Of a DNA stretch of 64,000 bases, positions 15,121 through 23,469 are shown piece after piece (position 1 is the stretch's first letter; every line of letters starts with the position of its first letter). The notes under the pieces were generated by a model that had not been told where the DNA came from, made no database searches, and saw only the letters and a list, made by a program, of their open reading frames with translations. Location of the stretch: the NCBI RefSeq assembly GCF_000691505.1, contig NZ_JMIP02000014.1:547943-611942 (forward strand), given 5' to 3'. The position numbers and the translations under genes were made by a program. Source of the DNA: Halostagnicola sp. A56 (GTDB taxonomy: Archaea; Halobacteriota; Halobacteria; Halobacteriales; Natrialbaceae).

Positions 15121-16680
15121 ATGCAAACTGACAATCACGACCTGCGGGTGTCGGCCCGAACGTGTCGGCTAACCGCAGGTGCGAACTCGACCGATGACGG
15201 TCCGCCATATCGATTCGGCGGCGTCGCTGTTGCGGCTGGAGACGTCCTCCACATGGACGACGGGACACGCGTTCTCATGACCGCGGAGGAACTCCGAGCC
15301 GCAGCTGATACGCAGGCAGGCGAACCGCTTACGAAAGACCACCCCGAGGACGATCACGGGCGGCCGAAGTACCCGCCAGACGTCGACGAGACGTTTGGAA
15401 AAGTTCCGAAAGCTGGCTGGGTAGAAGAGCAGGAGGCAGTCGCCTACGAGGCATCAACCCACGATAAAGCCGTTGCGACCGGCGTTCGGTCCAACAGCTA
15501 CGACGTCTCTGTCCATCCGTTCTTCAAAACGAAGCCGTACGACGGTGCCGAAGCAGATGTCGTTGCGACCGATATTCGATTCGGAGACCTCTCAGTGGTC
15601 TCGAAGGGGGACTCACCCTCGGCGACCGCTGAGTACGGCCCGAACGAGGCACTCGCGTCGTGGACGACCGAGACTGACATCGGCTCGGAGCTGACGGCAG
15701 CCGACGCCGTCCGGGACGACGTCGACGACGATCCGGAAGGACTCGTCGAGCGCCTCGCCCGGAGGATGGGGATCATCCCCGATCGCCGCGATCGGCGGGG
15801 GCGGATCCACCTCACCGACCAGACCAGCGACGGGGAGACGATCACCGTCAACCGGGCGGCGTTCAAAGACGCCTCGTGGATCCCGTGCGCTCACCTCGAG
15901 GGCGACGAGTTCGACGATATCGGCCCAGGCCTTGGCCCCTCGATCGGCGAGGGAATTCCCATGGATGCTGGTGAAACCCTCCGCGAAGGAGAAATTACCC
16001 TCAAAGACCCGCTCGAGGATGACACTGACGTCTATATTGTTCTCCACTTCGCCGGCGACGAGAGCCCCCTCGAGCCGATCACGAGCGCCAAGGGCGGCTA
16101 TTTCTACGAAAAGGCGTTCGTCGGCATCGCTCCCGAAGGCACGGAGGTCACGGCCGATGCTGACAGCCCGGATGAATCGACTCAAACGACGGCGGCGGAA
16201 TCTGCTGTGGAATCTCAAGATACAGATATGGGAGACGAAACCTCAGACGGTACGGACGAAGACGAACAGAACGACACCCCCGGCGGCGACGGCGGGAGTG
16301 ACGAACAAACGCTCGCCGAGATGACGCCCAGCGAGGCGGCTGAAACGCTCGGAGACGAACTCAAAAACCAGGGCTTCGTCACCGAGGACAACGCCGACGA
16401 GGTCGTCGCACAGGCGACCGACGAGATCCAGCAGGGCGAGAAGGTCGACGAGATCATCGCGAAGAGCGATGACTTCGATGAGGACGACCGAGAGGAGCTC
16501 GTCGCATCCCCCTCGAAGATCATCGACCGCGAACACAAGCGCATTCGAAGGCAGAACGCAGCCGGCTTCCCCGGAAACACGGGCCGGTCGGGATCGCTGA
16601 CTGCCAGCGCATCTCGAGGCGGCACCGAGGACTCGGACGAGTACGGAACCGGTGTCCAGGGCGACGACGGAGGTAGCTGA
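15121..16680 (+). CDS. DUF2213-type prohead protease/scaffold with inserted DUF7282-like domain
   Basis: A 519-residue protein in the protease/scaffold slot before the capsid genes. Residues 1-190 fit the DUF2213 family: FGGVAVAAGDVLHMDDG, TKDHPEDDHGRPKY, GDLSVVSKGDSP. Residues about 225-342 look like the DUF7282 beta-domain of haloarchaeal surface proteins (GETITVNRAAFKD, then MDAGETLREGEITLKDPLED), which is unexpected here. Residues 343-519 are acidic and predicted helical, typical of scaffolds, and contain an internal Met (DTDMGDETSDG) that could start a separate scaffold product. Proteolytic residues were not identified with certainty. Confidence 0.78.
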   Translation: MQTDNHDLRVSARTCRLTAGANSTDDGPPYRFGGVAVAAGDVLHMDDGTRVLMTAEELRAAADTQAGEPLTKDHPEDDHGRPKYPPDVDETFGKVPKAGWVEEQEAVAYEASTHDKAVATGVRSNSYDVSVHPFFKTKPYDGAEADVVATDIRFGDLSVVSKGDSPSATAEYGPNEALASWTTETDIGSELTAADAVRDDVDDDPEGLVERLARRMGIIPDRRDRRGRIHLTDQTSDGETITVNRAAFKDASWIPCAHLEGDEFDDIGPGLGPSIGEGIPMDAGETLREGEITLKDPLEDDTDVYIVLHFAGDESPLEPITSAKGGYFYEKAFVGIAPEGTEVTADADSPDESTQTTAAESAVESQDTDMGDETSDGTDEDEQNDTPGGDGGSDEQTLAEMTPSEAAETLGDELKNQGFVTEDNADEVVAQATDEIQQGEKVDEIIAKSDDFDEDDREELVASPSKIIDREHKRIRRQNAAGFPGNTGRSGSLTASASRGGTEDSDEYGTGVQGDDGGS

Positions 16681-16682
16681 TC

Positions 16683-17168
16683 ATGCCAGATCGAATCAAC
16701 ACACCAACGAGTGTCATCGCAGAGGTACACGGCGCACAGGACAAGCAGGAAGGAACGGCCGACGGCGCGATCGACATCGGAACTGGCGTCGTCACGTACA
16801 AGGATGCCGACGGCAACTGGCGCGTCCGGCAGGCCAGCGCAAACGAGGATACTGCACGCGTCGCTCGAGAAGCGCGCGACCCGCCAATGAGCCTCGGCTC
16901 GGTTGGTGAGTCGCCACTCGACGACGGCTACGCCGCAGACGATCACGCGTTCACGGTCGGCGGACGCAGCTTCGACAAATTCCGCGTCCGACTCTCTACA
17001 AACGCGAGTGCGGATCCAATCGATTCGCTCGTCGGGTGGGACGAGAACGGTCATGCGAGCGACGACACGATCAATGGGACCGACCCGGTCGATACGTTCG
17101 TTGCCCGCGGAATCGAAGTGATCGAACGAACCGACGAAGACGATCTCCTCCTCATTGAGGTGCTCTAA
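16683..17168 (+). CDS. Probable capsid decoration/cement protein
   Basis: A 161-residue protein placed between scaffold/protease and major capsid, the usual slot for a head-decoration protein. The sequence is beta-rich with an ID-rich turn (GAIDIGTGVVTYKDADG) and a closing IEVIERTDEDDLLLIEVL, but no firm family match is recalled. It starts two bases after the scaffold stop, and its stop is one base from the capsid start. It probably stabilises the capsid shell in high salt; this is inferred from position. Confidence 0.6.
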   Translation: MPDRINTPTSVIAEVHGAQDKQEGTADGAIDIGTGVVTYKDADGNWRVRQASANEDTARVAREARDPPMSLGSVGESPLDDGYAADDHAFTVGGRSFDKFRVRLSTNASADPIDSLVGWDENGHASDDTINGTDPVDTFVARGIEVIERTDEDDLLLIEVL

Positions 17169-17169
17169 A

Positions 17170-18330
17170 ATGTCAGGCGAAGTATTAGAGACGACTACGG
17201 CAGGCGCAAAGGACTTCCACAACTCGCTCCCAGGAATGGCGCGGACAGCGCTGTTCAACCCGATGAAGAAGGCTCGGGACCAGGCGCTGCAGCAGCTTCG
17301 GGCCTCCTCGGCATTCACTCCGGACCAGTGGAACGAACTCGACGCGGCGGTCGGCATCAAAGACACCAGTCCGCGTGCCGAACTGACCGCGGACTCGTCG
17401 CTGACCGTCGACTCGTGGGCCGACTACGCGGACGTCATCCTCGAGGATCAGTTCGTCGAGGGAACCCTCATCGACACGCTGATCGGCGCTGGCTTCAGTG
17501 CCTCCTCAAGCCTCTGGCGCTACGCGTACTTCAACCAGATCCGGAACGTCCGCCTCGAGGCCGAGACGGGCATGAACATCCGGACGCAAAGCACGCAGGA
17601 CATGCCGGCCTACGGACTGGACGGCATCCCGCAGCCGCTGGACGTCGTTACTTACGAGATCGACGCCCGCGAGTACGAGAACGCACAGGCCCACGGCGAG
17701 AGCTTCGACGCCTCGGTCGGCACCGAAGCCCGCAGGGCACTCAACCGAAAGGAAGGGAAGCGAGTCTTCGACGGCTGGGGCGGCGGCAACAAGCAGGTCC
17801 CGACCGAACGCGGTCTGCTCACCGTCGACGGGCTGGACTCGGACATCCCACAGATCATGCAGGACAGCTCCAACGGCTGGCAGAACGCCCCCGACGAGAT
17901 TCTGGCCGACGTCAAGCAGGTCCAGGACCTCATCGAGAGCCAGACGGACGTCGAAGACGAAGACGATGTCCCGCTCGTTCGAGAGGTCGGGGCGTGGGTG
18001 ATCATCCCCCGCGCCCTCTGGGGCGAAGTCGACCGTGAAGACTACGAGTCATCGGCGACGGACGAACCGCTCATGGAGCGCCTCGAGCGCAAGTACCCGT
18101 ACATCAACTTCGTGCCGTCGAAGTACCTTGACGCCGACAGCATGATCTTCCTGCTGAATGATCCACGGTACTTCCAGATCGTCAACGCCCAGGGCGTCAC
18201 CAGCACGACCTGGGATGTCGACGGCGGCGCTGGCCTGAAGGCCCGCGTCCTCTCGAGCCGCAACCCGTTCATCCGGCTCCAGCCTGACGGCATTCGTGGA
18301 ATCGCCCGGATAACTGGCATTGACGCGTGA
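17170..18330 (+). CDS. HK97-fold major capsid protein
   Basis: A 386-residue protein in the capsid slot, with a sequence layout like encapsulin/HK97-type capsid proteins. It has a helical N-arm (residues 1-60), an E-loop region (SSLWRYAYFNQIRNVRLEAE), a P-domain with a long helix (AHGESFDASVGTEARRALNR), and an A-domain ending FIRLQPDGIRGIARITG. WVIIPRALWGEVD and YPYINFVPSKYLD fit the A-domain strands. It forms the shell of the virion. The ATG before SGEVLETTTAG follows the decoration gene by one base. Confidence 0.85.
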   Translation: MSGEVLETTTAGAKDFHNSLPGMARTALFNPMKKARDQALQQLRASSAFTPDQWNELDAAVGIKDTSPRAELTADSSLTVDSWADYADVILEDQFVEGTLIDTLIGAGFSASSSLWRYAYFNQIRNVRLEAETGMNIRTQSTQDMPAYGLDGIPQPLDVVTYEIDAREYENAQAHGESFDASVGTEARRALNRKEGKRVFDGWGGGNKQVPTERGLLTVDGLDSDIPQIMQDSSNGWQNAPDEILADVKQVQDLIESQTDVEDEDDVPLVREVGAWVIIPRALWGEVDREDYESSATDEPLMERLERKYPYINFVPSKYLDADSMIFLLNDPRYFQIVNAQGVTSTTWDVDGGAGLKARVLSSRNPFIRLQPDGIRGIARITGIDA

Positions 18331-18338
18331 GGTCTCCT

Positions 18339-18713
18339 ATGACTGATAACACAGTATACGCCCGAGTAGCGGGATCGCAGTTCGGGATGCACCAGCGCGG
18401 CGAGATCATCGAGGTCGACGAGAGTACGCTCTCGAAACATCCCAACACGCTCGAGAAAGTCGACCAGGCAGCTACCGAAGCGCCAGCAACCGACGATGAC
18501 GACTCCGAAGACGCGGGCGGGGAGGATGGCTTGACCGTCGACGATATCGACCCTCACCCGGCAGACCTCAAGGTCTCCCAGCTGGAGGAACGACTCGAGA
18601 ACGTCACCGATGTCGAAATGCTCGAGACGATCCTCGAAGCTGAGAAAACCGCCGAAGACCGTACGACTGCGAAAGACGCGGTCAAAGCCCGGCTGAACGA
18701 ACTGGAGGGGTAA
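18339..18713 (+). CDS. Head-associated protein with beta N-domain and HeH/LEM-like C-terminus
   Basis: A 124-residue protein after the major capsid gene. The N-terminal 40 residues look like a small beta barrel (VYARVAGSQFGMHQRGEI), an acidic linker follows (DDDDSEDAGGED), and the last 45 residues are helical with a HeH/LEM-like pattern (DLKVSQLEERLENVTDVEML, ending ARLNELEG). This layout is common in virion head genes that follow the capsid. The precise role is unknown. It is eight bases downstream of the capsid stop. Confidence 0.6.
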   Translation: MTDNTVYARVAGSQFGMHQRGEIIEVDESTLSKHPNTLEKVDQAATEAPATDDDDSEDAGGEDGLTVDDIDPHPADLKVSQLEERLENVTDVEMLETILEAEKTAEDRTTAKDAVKARLNELEG

Positions 18714-18716
18714 CCC

Positions 18717-19121
18717 GTGTCCCGAACCAGCGTCGACGACGTCCGTTCCGAGCTCGAACGGACGGATTTCCCAACCGCCCAACTCTCGGACCCCCAGATC
18801 GAGACGATCGGCATCGAGCCGGCGGCGCTACTCGTCGATGAAGATCTCGCCGACACTGGTCAGTCCGAGGACCGACTCGCACTGGTCGAGCGCTACCTCG
18901 CCGGTCACAACATCCTCTCGTCGGGGATCGACGATCTCCGGCAGACGTCTCAAGAGAGCACCGATCGCGAGTCGAAAACCTATACTGGCGACTTCGGCGA
19001 GGCGCTCAAGAGCACAACGCTCGGACAGAAGGCGATCACGTACGACAAGTCAGGCACGCTCGCCGAGATGGCGAAGCCAACGGCATCGATCAGCGTCCCG
19101 AACACGAAAGGGAGGTACTGA
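18717..19121 (+). CDS. Head-tail connector/adaptor protein
   Basis: A 134-residue, mostly helical protein that starts with GTG (VSRTSVDDVRSELE). The pattern of short helices with ALLVDEDLADTG and LVERYLAGHNILSSG resembles the gp6/YqbG class of adaptors that dock under the portal, where a conserved AxxLxxxL helix pair is followed by a hairpin. The C-terminal GRY tail ends just before the next gene. Assignment rests on position and helix pattern. Confidence 0.6.
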   Translation: MSRTSVDDVRSELERTDFPTAQLSDPQIETIGIEPAALLVDEDLADTGQSEDRLALVERYLAGHNILSSGIDDLRQTSQESTDRESKTYTGDFGEALKSTTLGQKAITYDKSGTLAEMAKPTASISVPNTKGRY

Positions 19122-19124
19122 CCG

Positions 19125-19307
19125 ATGGCAGACAAGATCAGCCGCGAGCGCGCGAAGGAACTGATCGACGAACATCAGGCGGGGAGGATCATCGTCACCG
19201 ACATCGAGCCGAAACCGACGATCGGGACCGTTCCCGAAGATGAACGTGAGCTCGAAGGAGAACTCGAAGCATACCGTTTCGGTGAACTCGGGGTGGACGA
19301 TGACTGA
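19125..19307 (+). CDS. Small acidic provirus protein, 60 residues
   Basis: A 60-residue protein (MADKISRERAKELIDEHQAG) with an N-terminal helix, a short beta segment IIVTDIEPKPTIG and an acidic C-terminus ending LGVDDD. No family is recognised. It starts three bases after the adaptor gene and overlaps the next start by eight bases, so it is a true member of the operon. Confidence 0.6.
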   Translation: MADKISRERAKELIDEHQAGRIIVTDIEPKPTIGTVPEDERELEGELEAYRFGELGVDDD

Positions 19308-19602
19308 CCGCATCGCCGTCTATCGCGCTGAGCGCCCCATCTCCTGGGCTGGCACCAGTCGCGTCGGCACGGGCGATCTCGTGATCGACCCGCCGGGGTT
19401 CGTCGTCGAGAAACTCGGCAGCAAGCTCGAGCGCCTCGACGAGGACGGCCGTCTCCCCCGAGAGACGCTGCGGCATCTGCACTACACGAAACTGCAGAAG
19501 TTGGCTGCTGCCGGCGACATCGACGACGTCGACGGGAACTCCGAAATGGAGGCGATCATCGAGGCCTACGCGCTCGAGGATCCGGAGAAAGACGAGGACT
19601 GA
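19300..19602 (+). CDS. Provirus protein of the connector module, 100 residues
   Basis: A 100-residue protein starting MTDRIAVYRAERPISWAG, with a helical C-terminal half (ETLRHLHYTKLQKLAAAGDI) and an acidic tail EDPEKDED. It overlaps the preceding gene by ATGACTGA and is followed three bases later by the head-closure-like gene. Function is not recognised; its location suggests a minor head or connector role. Confidence 0.6.
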   Translation: MTDRIAVYRAERPISWAGTSRVGTGDLVIDPPGFVVEKLGSKLERLDEDGRLPRETLRHLHYTKLQKLAAAGDIDDVDGNSEMEAIIEAYALEDPEKDED

Positions 19603-19605
19603 TCC

Positions 19606-20034
19606 ATGCGCGGTACACTGACTCATCTCGCGACGGTCGACCAGTACCAGGAGACTGGAGAGACTGAGGACGACGGCATGGGCGGCGAAGTGCCGGTCGA
19701 AGACTGGGTCACCGTCCTCGAGGGCGTTCCCTGCAGGTACGAACCTGCGGGCCAGGGCTACGTCCGTGAGGATCAGGGCGGCCGTGTCTACTCAACGCCG
19801 CGAATCTACTTTCCTGCCCGTAGCGCTGGCGAGATGGTTGACGTCTCTGACGAGGATGACGATCCCGATTACGAATATCAGCTCGAGGTCGACGAAGGAG
19901 ATGGCTGGAGACTCTCCCTCGAGAGCGTCGACGGGATGTTCGCGTTGAGTAACGTCGACGTTCACTACGAGGGTCCGCAGCGACCCAGTCACGTTGTGAT
20001 CGAAGTCGAACGGACCGATCCGGAGGACACCTGA
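19606..20034 (+). CDS. Head-closure (stopper)-like protein
   Basis: A 142-residue beta-rich protein in the slot between adaptor and gp10-like genes. It starts LTHLATVDQYQETGETEDDG and carries WVTVLEGVPCRYEP, a pattern typical of gp16/Gp9-like head-closure proteins that begin by stating a reagent-like loop and a V-x-C-R strand. The C-terminal strand is VVIEVERTDPEDT. Assignment is from order and strand pattern. Confidence 0.6.
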   Translation: MRGTLTHLATVDQYQETGETEDDGMGGEVPVEDWVTVLEGVPCRYEPAGQGYVREDQGGRVYSTPRIYFPARSAGEMVDVSDEDDDPDYEYQLEVDEGDGWRLSLESVDGMFALSNVDVHYEGPQRPSHVVIEVERTDPEDT

Positions 20035-20036
20035 CC

Positions 20037-20408
20037 ATGACTCTCGAATTCGAATGGCAGACTGGAAACACACCCGGTGAGATGCAAGATGCACTCCGTG
20101 AGTTTGCAGAGATCCTCGAAGAGGAACTCCTCAACGAATTTGAGGACCTCATGGAGACACTTCGCAAACGCGTTCAGGGACTCGCTCCGGTCGACACTGG
20201 AAAGCTGAAAAGCAGCTACGAGGAGGACGTCGAGAAGCTCACCGGTGAGATCGAGGGCACTGTTGAGACCGACGTCGAATATGCCCCGTTCCAAGAGTTC
20301 CTTGAGTACGGCAAATCCCACCTCGGTCCTGCATTCGAGGGAGCGAAACCGCTTCTTGAGACTCACGTTGAAAAGGCGTGGGAACGCGCCGTTCGAGAGG
20401 TGAGTTGA
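20037..20408 (+). CDS. HK97 gp10-like tail-completion protein
   Basis: A 123-residue protein with the HK97 gp10/minor tail signature. A long N-terminal helix (EMQDALREFAEILEEELLNE) is followed by the conserved turn LAPVDTGKLKSSYEED and the EYAPFQEFLEYGKSHLGPAF block, where A-P-x-D-T-G-x-L and Y-A-x-x-x-E-x-G are the family marks. It joins head and tail during assembly. It begins two bases after the preceding stop. Confidence 0.82.
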   Translation: MTLEFEWQTGNTPGEMQDALREFAEILEEELLNEFEDLMETLRKRVQGLAPVDTGKLKSSYEEDVEKLTGEIEGTVETDVEYAPFQEFLEYGKSHLGPAFEGAKPLLETHVEKAWERAVREVS

Positions 20409-20411
20409 TCC

Positions 20412-20930
20412 ATGCCTCGAAAACGCGATCCCCAGGCCGGCAAGCTCCTCGAGGACGTCGTCGCCGATCTCCGTGATCACGATTGGCTTCTCGAGTTGCT
20501 CGACCTATCCGACCTCGAGGGCGTCGACGGTCCGGATACGACGACCCAGCAGATCTACTCAGCGCAGACGCTGCAGGACACTGACTTTCCGGTGGGCGTC
20601 TCGATCGGACTGGTTCCCGCAGCGGGAGGGCATCGGGGTTCGTCGACGTCGACGGCTTACATCGTCCAGGCGACCGTCACGGTTCGGCTTGCCTGGCGGC
20701 AGGCGATCGACTCGCAGGTCGCTGGCGAGCTCTCCGAAGCGCGGATGTACCGTATCCAGTCGGCCGTCGGCGATCGCGCAGCGCTGGCCTTTGGAGTCGA
20801 CTACCTGAGTCCGCAGGGGTTCGCCGGCGGGGCGGACATCCTCGAGGTCGAAGACGGCGCGCAGTGGTCGCTCCCCGGTCGCTGGCGCGTTGAGCGAAGC
20901 ATCGTCGGTCAAGACGGCCCACGAGCATAG
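20412..20930 (+). CDS. Tail terminator-like protein
   Basis: A 172-residue protein between the gp10-like gene and the major tail gene, where tail terminator proteins usually lie. It has an N-terminal helix (GKLLEDVVADLRDHDWLLEL), a beta core (STSTAYIVQATVTVRLAWRQ) and a C-terminal strand WSLPGRWRVERSIV, a layout seen in gpU/terminator proteins. The exact family is not certain. Confidence 0.6.
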   Translation: MPRKRDPQAGKLLEDVVADLRDHDWLLELLDLSDLEGVDGPDTTTQQIYSAQTLQDTDFPVGVSIGLVPAAGGHRGSSTSTAYIVQATVTVRLAWRQAIDSQVAGELSEARMYRIQSAVGDRAALAFGVDYLSPQGFAGGADILEVEDGAQWSLPGRWRVERSIVGQDGPRA

Positions 20931-20969
20931 CACGCGAACCAACAGACGACAACACGACATAATACAATC

Positions 20970-21227
20970 ATGAGTGCAACATCCGATTACAGTGGAGAAG
21001 ACACGCTCTCCGGCGACTGGGTCGACGTCTCCCTCGTGGAGGGCCCAGGCACCGCCGAAGAAACAGAAACGTTCCTCACCCGGACCGCGGGTGACATTTC
21101 GATCTCGTCGAACACGAATCAGTGGGAGTCCGAACCGAACTCATCCCGACATCGCGAGGGATACGAAACTGATCAACGAAATACGTTCTCGACTCGAGGA
21201 GTTCGGCGAGTACGATGTCGTCCATAG
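20970..21227 (+). pseudogene. Major tail protein, 3'-truncated and fused out of frame to a glycosyltransferase
   Basis: The gene starts as a tailed-virus tail-tube protein: MSATSDYSGEDTLSGDWVDV, then ETETFLTRTAGDISIS. Viral coding sense ends near 21120 (SNTNQWESEP). From about 21125 the DNA belongs to a glycosyltransferase read in another frame, so the tail frame runs on for about 30 nonsense codons to a stop at 21227. Tail-tube proteins are usually 150-250 residues long, so about a quarter to a third remains. This marks the right breakpoint of the provirus remnant. Confidence 0.75.
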
Positions 21228-22206
21228 TTACTTGATGGCGCTGATCCCTGCGCTCGCAGAGATCGGCCAACGGACCGATGCGGCAACGGTCGTCACGTTA
21301 AACGCCTATCAGGGTGTTTGCGCGAAGAACGATCTCCTCTATCGCAACGCCGAACACTGCGAGAGTAAATCACTGCTGAAATGCATCGACTGTATCGGAC
21401 GTACCGGGTTCAGAGATAACGAGCATGGTTACCTCTACGAAACTGGGGGTCAGCTGCTCTCGCTTCGACTCGTTCGGTCAGCGGACGAGTGTTTCGATCG
21501 GATTGACGCGTTTCGCGCTCCGTCGGAGCACGTTCGAGCGAACTATACGCAGTTCGGATACGATCGAGACAAGATTCACGTCATTCCCCACCCCGTCGAC
21601 GAAGAGTTTCTCATCGACCCCCAGAGAGGATTTACGGAGCCCTACAAACTCCTCTACGTCGGGTATCTCGTCGAACGAAAGGGTGTTAGAAAACTGATAC
21701 CGATACTCGACTCCGTGCGCGATAGCGACTTCGAATTCGAACTGACAGTCGTGGGAACTGGCGGGTTGGAATCGACGCTTCGAGCGCAAGCCGAGGATCG
21801 CGGACTTCGAAACCAGGTAACCTTTGCAGGATTCGTCCCGAACGGCGAATTACCGGCCGTCTATGCCGCACACGATTGCTTCGTGTACCCTGGAATTTGG
21901 GAAGAACCCCTCGCTCGCGTCTACCTCGAGTCGCTCGCTACCGGAACGCCGATCGTAACCAGCGAGTACGGAACCGTCTCGGAAATCATCGGTGGGGGCG
22001 GCGTGACCACCGATGGTTCGGTCGACGATTTCCGCAGGAAAATCCTTGACCTGGTTCGTGCGGATCGGTTCACGGAGGTGTCTCGAAGGGGGCGACAGAA
22101 AGCGACGGAGTACGATCTAGCGACCATAATTGAGGACCTAATCGACGTTTACGCCGAGGTACGTTCCCAAAACACCGGTGTGGGAGTTTACGCCAGTACC
22201 AGCTAG
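21142..22206 (+). pseudogene. GT4 glycosyltransferase lacking its N-terminal start
   Basis: About 355 codons of a GT-B glycosyltransferase (GT4). Visible parts are EYDVVHSYLMALIPAL, the four-Cys insert around CIDCIGRTGF, the linker HVIPHPVDEEFL, and the C-terminal Rossmann domain with KLLYVGYLVERKGVRKLIP, VGTGGLE and the donor-binding CFVYPGIWEEPLARVYLES (E-x7-E). No start codon with a ribosome site precedes the homologous part; instead it abuts the viral tail gene at about 21.12 kb. The first 50-60 residues holding the GT4 Gly-rich N-loop are missing, so it is probably inactive. Confidence 0.8.
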
Positions 22207-22272
22207 CGCGGAAATCGCCCGAATACCAAGTCGGATGCCCCGGTATGATTCACTCGAACGAGGATCGAATGC

Positions 22273-23469
22273 GTGCACGTCACTATCCTGTGTGAAAAAC
22301 TCACCGTGACCGGCGGCGGATCGAACGTCAGCCTCGATGCGTTGGCTCGAGCGCTCTCGGCGCGGGGCCACTCGGTTCACGTGATTACAATCGACGAAGA
22401 ACAAAACGAGTTACCAGCGAATCGATCCTACTCTGTCGTCGAGTATTCGGTCGATCGGTCGACCCACGCGGTGAACTGGATTCGAGCGGTCGCTCGGATC
22501 ATGGATCGCCACGACGACTGTGATCTCTTTCACGTGTTTACGCCGATTCTGCTCCCCGCGGCTGGCGTCTATCGAAAGAACGGCGACACGCCCGTCGTTG
22601 GCCGACTCAATTCGTACGCCCTGTTTTGTACGAACCAGTCGGAGATGGGCGCCGAGTGTTACAGGCGCTGTTCTAGTTACAAAAAATTCGCTCACGACGA
22701 CGGCAGCATTGGACGAAAGCTGCTCAAAACGCCGGTGTACGTCGGCCGGACGAACCTCGTTCCACGACTGGTGGCTCGCGTCGACAAACTCTTCGCCCAG
22801 AGCCCGGCGGTAAAAGACGTGTATTCGACAGTTGGCTTCGATGTCGAAACCACGGTCGTCCCTAACTTCTACGATCCTGAATTCGCCGCGCCCGCCCCAA
22901 GTTCCTCCGACGACGAACGCTCCGAGCCTGACTTCGATCGACAGGTCTTCAACGTCCTGTCGGTCGGCCGGCTCGAGCGGTACAAAGGCGTCCGAACGTT
23001 GCTCGATGCGGCGGCAAAGCTCGACGTTCCGATGCAGGTTCACGTCGTTGGCGACGGCCCCGATCGGGCGAATCTCGAGTCCCGGGTGGCCTCGCTCGGG
23101 TTGGCGGATCGGGTTGCGTTTCACGGCTGGGTGGCCCATTCTGAACTGCCCCAGTACTACAGGAGCGCGGATATCCTCGTCCATGCGGCGACGTGGCCGG
23201 AACCGTTCGGCCGCGCGGTACTCGAGTCGCTTCAGTGTGGGACTCCGGCGATCGTTTCGGATGTCGGTGGCCCACCGTGGGTCATCGGTGATGCGGGGCT
23301 GACGTTCGAACCGGGGAATTCCGACGACCTGTGTGCGAAGCTGACATCGGCCTATGCGAACCCCGGGTCGATATCCGCGCTTCGAGATCGAACCGAGAAG
23401 CGAATCGAACGGTTCGAACCCGACCGAGTTCTCGAACACCTGTTGGGTGAGTATCGAAGCCTCACGTGA
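22273..23469 (+). CDS. GT4 family glycosyltransferase
   Basis: A 398-residue GT-B enzyme, complete in both domains. The N-terminal acceptor domain starts HVTILCEKLTVTGGGSNVSL (read HVTILCEKL, then the Gly loop TGGGSNVSLDALA). The donor domain carries LSVGRLERYKGVRTLLDAA, VVGDGPDR and the E-x7-E site WPEPFGRAVLESLQ. It transfers a sugar from a nucleotide donor in surface-glycan assembly. The start is GTG. A Cys-rich segment CTNQSEMGAECYRRC mirrors the Cys insert of the truncated GT4 before it, so the two are related copies. Its end overlaps the convergent GT2 gene by eight bases. Confidence 0.9.
   Translation: MHVTILCEKLTVTGGGSNVSLDALARALSARGHSVHVITIDEEQNELPANRSYSVVEYSVDRSTHAVNWIRAVARIMDRHDDCDLFHVFTPILLPAAGVYRKNGDTPVVGRLNSYALFCTNQSEMGAECYRRCSSYKKFAHDDGSIGRKLLKTPVYVGRTNLVPRLVARVDKLFAQSPAVKDVYSTVGFDVETTVVPNFYDPEFAAPAPSSSDDERSEPDFDRQVFNVLSVGRLERYKGVRTLLDAAAKLDVPMQVHVVGDGPDRANLESRVASLGLADRVAFHGWVAHSELPQYYRSADILVHAATWPEPFGRAVLESLQCGTPAIVSDVGGPPWVIGDAGLTFEPGNSDDLCAKLTSAYANPGSISALRDRTEKRIERFEPDRVLEHLLGEYRSLT

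Larger units (their letters stand above)
9164..21124 (+). mobile_element. Remnant of a tailed provirus: packaging, head and connector module
   Basis: Twenty-one consecutive same-strand genes give the canonical order of a tailed haloarchaeal virus. It runs through terminase small and large subunits, portal, MuF, scaffold/protease, decoration protein and major capsid. Connectors, a gp10-like protein, a tail terminator and the first 50 or so codons of the major tail protein follow. No integrase, replication, tape measure, baseplate, fibre or lysis-enzyme gene is present. The element stops abruptly inside the tail gene on the right and abuts a truncated lrp on the left. It cannot be self-sufficient as seen. 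Confidence 0.88.

Noticed and set aside
13858-15268. 471-codon minus frame over the MuF region
   Set aside because: It is antisense to a coupled viral operon with clear zinc and MuF motifs, and it has no domain.
9163-21124. ATCAGTG at both provirus edges as an att core
   Set aside because: Seven bases is too short to tell from chance, and both flanking genes are truncated in a way that simple integration does not explain.
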